This document shows positions 5,124-9,539 of a stretch of DNA of 9,539 nt, one piece after another (within the stretch, counting starts at the first letter, position 1; each line of letters starts with the position of its first letter). The stretch is from Treponema sp. (GTDB taxonomy: Bacteria; Spirochaetota; Spirochaetia; Treponematales; Breznakiellaceae), in assembly GCA_031284105.1 (NCBI GenBank), contig JAITAN010000117.1, positions 1 to 9,539 on the forward strand, read 5' to 3'. The notes beneath the pieces are model-generated. The model searched no databases. It worked only from the letters and a program-made list of their open reading frames with translations, and was not told where the DNA came from. The position numbers and the translations under genes were made by a program.

Positions 5124-5140
5124 TACTCTACTGGAGAGTA
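5124..5140 (+). repeat. Hairpin in the rpsJ-rplC gap
   Basis: TACTCT (5124-5129) and AGAGTA (5135-5140) are perfect arms around a 5-nt loop, with TTT (5120-5122) and AAA (5142-5144) able to extend the stem past one mismatch. It lies in the unusually long 61-nt gap before rplC. Confidence 0.45.
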
Positions 5141-5170
5141 AAAACTGAACACCGTTGGATGGAGTTAAGC

Positions 5171-5791
5171 ATGTTAGGGCTTATGGCAAGAAAAGTAGGT
5201 ATGACACAGGTTTTTGATGATACGGGTAATCTTGTTCCGGTAACGGTGTTGTGTATCGACCCGAATGTGGTCATTGCTCAGAAAAATAAAGAAAAAGATG
5301 GGTATAACGCGGTTGTACTCGGCGTTGATGATAAGAAAAAAAATCTGATAACAAAACCCTATGCGGGTCAATTTCCTGACAATATAACGCCGAAGAAACA
5401 CATTAGAGAGGTGCGCGATTTTGAAAAAGAAGTAGCTGTCGGGGATTTGCTGGGGGTAGAGCTTTTTGAAGGCTGCCGTTATGTAGACGTTACCGGTATT
5501 TCAAAAGGCAAAGGTTTCCAGGGTGTTATGAAGCGATGGGGATTTCGTGGCGGACATCGTTCTCATGGTTCTAAGTTTCACCGTGAGCCCGGCTCGACGG
5601 GGCAATCAACTTATCCGGCTAGAACTTTTAAGAATGTTAAACTACCCGGACGCATGGGGCGGGAGAAGACAACGGTATTGAGCCAAAAGGTAGTTAAGAT
5701 CGATACCGAGAAACATTTGCTGTTGATTCGTGGTGCCGTTCCTGGTGTTAATAAGAGGCTGGTGCTTGTCAGAGCGGCAGTGAAGCGGTAG
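5171..5791 (+). CDS. rplC: 50S ribosomal protein L3
   Basis: L3 is an early assembly protein of the 50S subunit, and its extension reaches towards the peptidyl-transferase centre. From ATG 5171 the product has 206 residues, the family norm, beginning MLGLMARKVGMTQVF. The central block GFRGGHRSHGSKFHREPGST (124-143) and Q145 are typical; Q145 corresponds to the glutamine methylated by PrmB in E. coli. An in-frame ATG at 5159 exists, but GGAG (5161-5164) is 6 nt from 5171 and would lie inside the longer version, so 5171 is preferred. ATG 5183 is a less likely alternative. rplD follows after 20 nt. Confidence 0.97.
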   Translation: MLGLMARKVGMTQVFDDTGNLVPVTVLCIDPNVVIAQKNKEKDGYNAVVLGVDDKKKNLITKPYAGQFPDNITPKKHIREVRDFEKEVAVGDLLGVELFEGCRYVDVTGISKGKGFQGVMKRWGFRGGHRSHGSKFHREPGSTGQSTYPARTFKNVKLPGRMGREKTTVLSQKVVKIDTEKHLLLIRGAVPGVNKRLVLVRAAVKR

Positions 5792-5811
5792 CGTACCAAA
5801 ATGAGGGAATA

Positions 5812-6450
5812 ATGAACAGAGTTGTATATTCAATAGATGGTAAAGATGTTCGGAGTATTGAGTTGGATGACGCGGTCTTCGGGCTTCTAGTAAATGAAGA
5901 TATTATCTGGTACGCGATACACAATGAGCTTGCCAATAAGCGGCTAGGTAGTGCGTGTACCAAAGACCGTGGCGAGGTTCATGGTTCAAATGCGAAACCC
6001 TATAAACAGAAGGGAACGGGGCGTGCACGGCGCGGTGATAAGAAGTCTCCTATTGTGGTAGGAGGAGGTGTTGTTTTTGGACCGAAACCCAGAGATTATT
6101 CCTATGCAATGCCGAAAAAGGCAAAGCGGCTCGCTCTTAAGACTATTTTGAGTTTGAAAGCTCAGTCAGATATGCTGAAAGTTGTGGAAGATTTCTCTAT
6201 TGTATCTGGAAAAACCAAAGACTTGCTTAAAATCCTTACGAATTTTACTGCAGGAGAGCGGACGGTGATTGTATTGAAAGATGACGATCCGTTTGTGAAA
6301 CGCGCGGCGGCAAATATCCCGTGGCTTATGTATCTGTCATATAACCGGCTTAACGCTCACGATCTTTTTTATGCGCGTAATGTTATCGCACTTGAAACTG
6401 CGGTGAAAAACCTCAATGGTTTTTATAGACAGAAAGAAGTTGAAGCATGA
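5812..6450 (+). CDS. rplD: 50S ribosomal protein L4
   Basis: L4 binds 23S rRNA domain I and its long loop lines the peptide exit tunnel. In E. coli it also represses the S10 operon and interacts with RNase E. The 212-residue product carries the conserved tunnel loop at about 61-100, including KPYKQKGTGRARRGDKKSP, GGGVVFGPKPRDYSY and then PKKAKRLAL. This loop is also where macrolide-resistance changes arise in other bacteria; none of the usual ones is evident. ATG 5812 has GAGG (5803-5806) at 5 nt. The end overlaps rplW by 4 nt (ATGA), suggesting translational coupling. Autoregulation by L4 cannot be judged from this sequence. Confidence 0.97.
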   Translation: MNRVVYSIDGKDVRSIELDDAVFGLLVNEDIIWYAIHNELANKRLGSACTKDRGEVHGSNAKPYKQKGTGRARRGDKKSPIVVGGGVVFGPKPRDYSYAMPKKAKRLALKTILSLKAQSDMLKVVEDFSIVSGKTKDLLKILTNFTAGERTVIVLKDDDPFVKRAAANIPWLMYLSYNRLNAHDLFYARNVIALETAVKNLNGFYRQKEVEA

Positions 6451-6734
6451 TTAGGTCTGAAAATATCCTTATTGAGCCTGTGCTTTCCGAAAAAGCAAAC
6501 CTTTTGCGTGAAGAGGGAAAGTACGTATTTAAGGTCGATTTGCGCGCAAATAAGCTGCAAATAAAAGAGGCTGTTGCCACATTGTTTAATGTTCACCCCA
6601 TTTCATGTAATGTTATGGTAGTAGGCGGTAAACCGAAGCGACAGCGGGGCAGACCGGGAAGAACGGCAATGTGGAAGAAAGCGATTGTCCGCCTGCCGGA
6701 AGGTGAAAAAATCAGCCTGTTTGAAGGTGTGTAA
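6447..6734 (+). CDS. rplW: 50S ribosomal protein L23
   Basis: L23 surrounds the exit of the peptide tunnel and is the docking site for trigger factor and SRP. The product has 95 residues, the normal length. It shows the family features: IEPVLSEKA near the N-terminus, KVDLRANKLQIKEAV in the middle, and KPKRQRGRPGRTAMWKKAIV (62-81). The start overlaps the rplD stop (ATGA, 6447-6450), and only a weak purine-rich site precedes it, so it is probably translated by ribosomes finishing rplD. rplB follows after 20 nt. Confidence 0.97.
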   Translation: MIRSENILIEPVLSEKANLLREEGKYVFKVDLRANKLQIKEAVATLFNVHPISCNVMVVGGKPKRQRGRPGRTAMWKKAIVRLPEGEKISLFEGV

Positions 6735-6754
6735 GATTATAGTAGGGAAGAAAT

Positions 6755-7585
6755 ATGGGTATTAAGACATATAAACCTATAACTGCGGGAATGAGGCAGT
6801 TGATTAGTTTGGATTTTTCCGAACTTTCCCAAAATAATGTGCCTGAGAAATCTCTTACATCAGGAAGGAAAGAACGAGCTGGACGGGATTCTTTCGGCCG
6901 TATTAGCGTCAGGCACAAGGGTGGCGGACACAAGCGTTTGTACCGTGATATTGATTTCAAGCGGGACAAGATCGGCATTTCCGGTAAAGTAGCTACCGTT
7001 GAGTATGATCCAAATCGCAGCGCTAATATCGCTTTGATTAAATATAGAGACGGAGAAAAGCGCTACATTATTGCGCCGAAAGGTCTGGTGATCGGAACGA
7101 CTGTGTTAAGCGGACCCGATGCACCCATTAGCGATGGTAATGCGCTTCCACTTGAAAATATCCCACTTGGTTTTACGGTTCACAATATTGAGCTCACACT
7201 CGGTAAAGGTGGTCAGATGTCCCGTTCAGCAGGTGCTGGCGCACTTGTTGCTGCAAAAGAAGGTGACTATGTTACGCTCAAGCTACCCTCTGGCGAGATG
7301 CGTATGGTGTTCAAGAAGTGTTACGCTACCATCGGTACGGTTGGTAATGAAGACCGCATGAACACTCATCTTGGTAAAGCTGGACGTAAAAGGTGGCTTG
7401 GCGTTCGTCCTACTGTTCGTGGTATGGCGATGAACCCGGTTGATCATCCGCACGGCGGTGGTGAAGGAAAGAGTAAGGGTATTCATCCGGTTACCCCGTG
7501 GGGGCAGCCGACTAAGGGCTATAAAACACGAAAAAAACATAAGCCTTCCTCCCGGTTTATTGTAAGTCATGGGAAGAAGAAGTAG
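6755..7585 (+). CDS. rplB: 50S ribosomal protein L2
   Basis: L2 binds 23S rRNA beneath the peptidyl-transferase centre and is needed for subunit association. The product has 276 residues, as usual. Conserved blocks include RHKGGGHKRLYRDIDFKR (53-70), EYDPNRSANIALI (83-95), GKGGQMSRSAGA (150-161) and MNPVDHPHGGGEGKSKG (226-242). The histidines H231 and H233 of the last block include the residue linked to peptidyl-transferase activity in E. coli L2. AGGGA (6744-6748) lies 6 nt before ATG 6755. The stop codon overlaps the Shine-Dalgarno of rpsS, which begins 9 nt on. Confidence 0.98.
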   Translation: MGIKTYKPITAGMRQLISLDFSELSQNNVPEKSLTSGRKERAGRDSFGRISVRHKGGGHKRLYRDIDFKRDKIGISGKVATVEYDPNRSANIALIKYRDGEKRYIIAPKGLVIGTTVLSGPDAPISDGNALPLENIPLGFTVHNIELTLGKGGQMSRSAGAGALVAAKEGDYVTLKLPSGEMRMVFKKCYATIGTVGNEDRMNTHLGKAGRKRWLGVRPTVRGMAMNPVDHPHGGGEGKSKGIHPVTPWGQPTKGYKTRKKHKPSSRFIVSHGKKK

Positions 7586-7594
7586 GAGTAAAGC

Positions 7595-7873
7595 GTGTCT
7601 AGGTCAATTAAGAAGGGTCCTTTTATTGAAAAGAGCCTTTACAAGAAAGTGTTGGGGATGAGTAAAGCGAGGGATAGAAAGATGATAAAGACCTATTCCC
7701 GTTGTTCTACAATCATCCCTGAAATGGTGGGTGGAACTATTTCGGTCTATAATGGTAAAGCATGGATTCCAGTGTACATTACGGAAAACCTTGTTGGACA
7801 TAAGTTAGGCGAATTCGCTCCTACGCGGATTTTTCGAGGCCACGCGGGATCCGATAAAAAGGCTGGTAAGTAA
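7595..7873 (+). CDS. rpsS: 30S ribosomal protein S19 (GTG start)
   Basis: S19 forms a complex with S13 in the 30S head and touches the A-site tRNA and the intersubunit bridge. The 92-residue product begins SRSIKKGPF after the start and ends with the signature VGHKLGEFAPTRIFRGHAG. The start is GTG at 7595, the only non-ATG start among the ribosomal genes here. It is supported by AGGAG (7584-7588), 6 nt away and overlapping the rplB stop, and by the exact family N-terminus. The stop and the next start share one base (TAATG, 7871-7875), so rplV is coupled to it. Confidence 0.98.
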   Translation: MSRSIKKGPFIEKSLYKKVLGMSKARDRKMIKTYSRCSTIIPEMVGGTISVYNGKAWIPVYITENLVGHKLGEFAPTRIFRGHAGSDKKAGK

Positions 7874-8253
7874 TGGGCAAACAGAAAAAGGAGCCGCCCA
7901 AAGGCGGATATAAGGCAATCAGCAAGTACCTCATCGGTTCGCCTTACAAGATCCGTCCGGTAGCTAACCTCATAAGGCGTAAGCCGTATCCTGAAGCTGT
8001 ATCTATTCTTGAGAATATGCCACATAAAGGTGCGGGTTTTATCGAAAAAACCGTAAAATCGGCGGCTTCAAATGCGCTTTTTCAAAACAAAAAGCTTGAA
8101 GAAGATATGCTTTATGTAAAAGAGGTGTTCATTGATGAGGGACCACGTCTCAAAAGAGTGTGGTTTCGTGCAAGGGGAAGGGCAGATATGCTTTTGAAGA
8201 GAATGTGCCATATTACCGTGGTTGTTGATGAAATTGAAAAGGCGGGAAACTAG
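7873..8253 (+). CDS. rplV: 50S ribosomal protein L22
   Basis: L22 contacts all 23S rRNA domains, and its beta-hairpin lines the exit tunnel. The product has 126 residues, slightly longer than the common 110-115 because of an N-terminal lysine- and proline-rich extension (GKQKKEPPKGG). The core SPYKIRPVANLIRRKPYPEA (23-42) stands where most bacteria have SPRKVRLVxDLIRGK, a divergent form that fits a spirochaete. The tunnel loop GPRLKRVWFRARGRADMLLK (90-109) keeps the LKR triplet at the position of the erythromycin-associated MKR of E. coli. It starts within the rpsS stop codon and ends 1 nt before rpsC. Confidence 0.97.
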   Translation: MGKQKKEPPKGGYKAISKYLIGSPYKIRPVANLIRRKPYPEAVSILENMPHKGAGFIEKTVKSAASNALFQNKKLEEDMLYVKEVFIDEGPRLKRVWFRARGRADMLLKRMCHITVVVDEIEKAGN

Positions 8254-8254
8254 T

Positions 8255-8968
8255 ATGGGACAAAAAGTTAATCCGATAGGATTGCGTATCGGTATCAATA
8301 AGACGTGGGCTTCGCGTTGGTACGTTGATCCGAAAGAATACGCTGATACCTTGCACGAGGATATTAAACTCCGTAAGGTGATCATGGATATGCCTGAAAC
8401 TAAGGGGGCCGATATTGCCGAACTTGAAATCATTAGGCACCCGCAGCGGATTACGGTAACGATTCATACATCTCGTCCGGGTGTCATCATTGGGGTGAAG
8501 GGCGCGAATATTGAAAAGATTAGTAATGATCTCCAGAAGCATGTTACTAAAAAAATACAGATCAAGATAAAAGAAGTCCGTAACGCGGAGAACAATGCCC
8601 AAATTGTGGCTCACAATATAGCGAGGCAGCTTGTGGCGCGTTCCTCTTTCAGGAGAACTATGAAGAAAGCTATCGGTGATGCAATGAAGAAAGGCAACGC
8701 ACAGGGCATTAAAGTGAGGCTTTCGGGTAGGCTTGGTGGTGCGGAAATGTCCCGTACCGAAGAGACAAAAGAAGGACGTATTCCGCTTCACACTCTGCGG
8801 GCGGACATTGACTATGGTTTTGATGAGGCTCATACTACCTTTGGTTCCATCGGCGTAAAAGTGTGGATTTACAACGGTATGAAATATGGTAAAGAACAAA
8901 AAGAAGATGCGGGTGTGCTTGTAAAAACAACAAAACGCAGAGAGCGCGTTTCGCATAAGGAGAATTAG
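8255..8968 (+). CDS. rpsC: 30S ribosomal protein S3
   Basis: S3 lines the mRNA entry channel and contributes to mRNA unwinding with S4 and S5. From ATG 8255 the product has 237 residues, starting with the family hallmark MGQKVNPIGLRIG. A type II KH domain follows, with RPGVIIGVKGANIEKI at 74-89, and then the C-terminal S3 domain with LSGRLGGAEMSRTE (156-169) and GRIPLHTLRADIDYG (174-188). An in-frame ATG 33 nt upstream lies inside rplV and would add an unconserved leader, so it is rejected. The gap to rplV is 1 nt, and rplP starts immediately after the stop. Confidence 0.98.
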   Translation: MGQKVNPIGLRIGINKTWASRWYVDPKEYADTLHEDIKLRKVIMDMPETKGADIAELEIIRHPQRITVTIHTSRPGVIIGVKGANIEKISNDLQKHVTKKIQIKIKEVRNAENNAQIVAHNIARQLVARSSFRRTMKKAIGDAMKKGNAQGIKVRLSGRLGGAEMSRTEETKEGRIPLHTLRADIDYGFDEAHTTFGSIGVKVWIYNGMKYGKEQKEDAGVLVKTTKRRERVSHKEN

Positions 8969-9394
8969 ATGTTGAGTCCCAAACGTGTAAAATTCCGTAA
9001 GGTCCAGCGTGGCAGGATTCCGGGAGTAGCTACTCGCGGTAATACTGTGGCGTTTGGCGATTATGGACTTGTCGCAATGGAGCCGCTGTGGATAACTAAT
9101 AGGCAGATAGAGGCTGCCCGTATTGCGATGAATCGCCATATCAAACGTGGAGGTAAGTTGTGGATACGTATCTTTCCTGATAAACCATATACTAAAAAAC
9201 CAGCAGAAACGCGTATGGGTAAAGGAAAAGGAGCGCCTGAATACTGGGTGGCGGTAGTGAAACCTGGTACCGTTATGTTTGAACTTGGCGGTATCGATAA
9301 GGAACTTGCAGAACGAGCGATGGATTTAGCGAGTGCAAAACTTCCGATAAAAACTAAGTTTGTTGTTCGTTCTGATTATGAATTGGGTGTGTGA
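8969..9394 (+). CDS. rplP: 50S ribosomal protein L16
   Basis: L16 sits near the A-site finger of the 50S subunit and helps position the CCA end of A-site tRNA. The 141-residue product begins MLSPKRVKFRKVQRGR and contains PYTKKPAETRMGKGKGAPEY (73-92). R82 corresponds to the arginine hydroxylated by YcfD (RoxA) in E. coli, although no such enzyme can be inferred here. The start directly abuts the rpsC stop (TAGATG), and AAGGAG (8957-8962) lies inside the end of rpsC with a 6-nt spacer. rpmC follows after 11 nt. Confidence 0.98.
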   Translation: MLSPKRVKFRKVQRGRIPGVATRGNTVAFGDYGLVAMEPLWITNRQIEAARIAMNRHIKRGGKLWIRIFPDKPYTKKPAETRMGKGKGAPEYWVAVVKPGTVMFELGGIDKELAERAMDLASAKLPIKTKFVVRSDYELGV

Positions 9395-9405
9395 GGTACA
9401 GAGTT

Positions 9406-9539
9406 ATGAAGAATACTTTCAAAAATTTGACGTCGCCCGAACTTAAAGCGAAATTAGGTGAACTTAAAAAGAAATATATGGAATTCCGTTTCCAGATGGT
9501 GATAGGACATGTGGATAATCCGCTTCAAAAGCGGACGTT
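9406..9539 (+). CDS. rpmC: 50S ribosomal protein L29, 5' part (cut by window edge)
   Basis: L29 is a small two-helix protein at the tunnel exit next to L23. Only 44 complete codons are present; the gene runs off the right edge. The residues visible include LTSPELKAKLGELKKKYMEF (8-27), the first helix region, followed by RFQMVIGHVDNPLQKR, which matches the family pattern of a coiled hairpin with a NPxxxR/K turn. ATG 9406 has GAGG (9393-9396) at 9 nt, overlapping the rplP stop. Its place after rplP is the standard S10-cluster order, so rpsQ is expected next, outside the window. Confidence 0.95.
   Translation, partial: MKNTFKNLTSPELKAKLGELKKKYMEFRFQMVIGHVDNPLQKRT

Noticed and set aside
5159..5170. 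Longer N-terminus for L3 from ATG 5159
   Set aside because: The GGAG at 5161-5164 would lie inside the coding sequence, and the extra residues are not part of the family N-terminus.
5801..5812. Tiny upstream frame (ATG AGG GAA TAA) touching the rplD start
   Set aside because: It contains the rplD Shine-Dalgarno itself, so it is most likely chance.
8222..8254. Longer N-terminus for S3 from ATG 8222
   Set aside because: It lies inside rplV, and S3 proteins begin MGQKVNP, which starts at 8255.
8213..9139. 308-codon open frame antisense to rpsC and rplP
   Set aside because: It is a shadow of two certain ribosomal-protein genes; the length comes from their codon pattern.

Overview
The window is a chromosomal ribosomal-protein locus from a spirochaete, most likely a treponeme. 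The assignment rests on the EF-Tu sequence (for example the switch region NTRHLEYQSDKRHYAH and the APDSVMPQT loop), on tuf sitting directly in front of the S10 cluster, and on the treponeme-like L22, L23 and L29 proteins. It is a judgement from remembered family sequences, not a database result.

Positions 1-2440 are accessory-looking, partly GC-rich DNA with few genes. A leftward gene is cut by the left edge (1-100). It is preceded by a leader of about 245 nt and a near-consensus sigma-70 promoter (TTGACA-N17-TATACT, 353-381) with helically phased A-tracts behind it. Positions 382-1300 hold no protein gene I can support. A leftward zinc-ribbon NUDIX hydrolase (1301-1828) and a rightward 71-aa cysteine-rich protein (1934-2149) are transcribed divergently from a 105-bp gap. 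Both seem to lack a Shine-Dalgarno site, and the NUDIX promoter is placed so that its mRNA would be leaderless. Positions 2150-2454 hold several inverted repeats and the rpsL promoter.

Positions 2455-9539 hold twelve complete genes and one cut gene, all rightward: rpsL, rpsG, tuf, rpsJ, rplC, rplD, rplW, rplB, rpsS, rplV, rpsC, rplP and the 5' end of rpmC. They encode the decoding-centre protein S12, the 30S head proteins S7, S10, S19 and S3, the elongation factor that delivers aminoacyl-tRNA, and the 50S proteins L3, L4, L23, L2, L22, L16 and L29. From rplD onward the genes overlap or nearly touch (ATGA, TAATG, TAGATG junctions), which fits one co-translated operon. The larger gaps (rpsG-tuf 198 nt, tuf-rpsJ 79 nt, rpsJ-rplC 61 nt) each contain inverted repeats that could fold in the mRNA. 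fusA, normally between rpsG and tuf in the classical str operon, is absent, and rpoBC do not precede rpsL.

I see no tRNA, rRNA, CRISPR array, insertion sequence or recognisable new multi-gene system. The observations most worth checking are the leftward promoter with its switch-like leader and the two divergent genes without Shine-Dalgarno sites.
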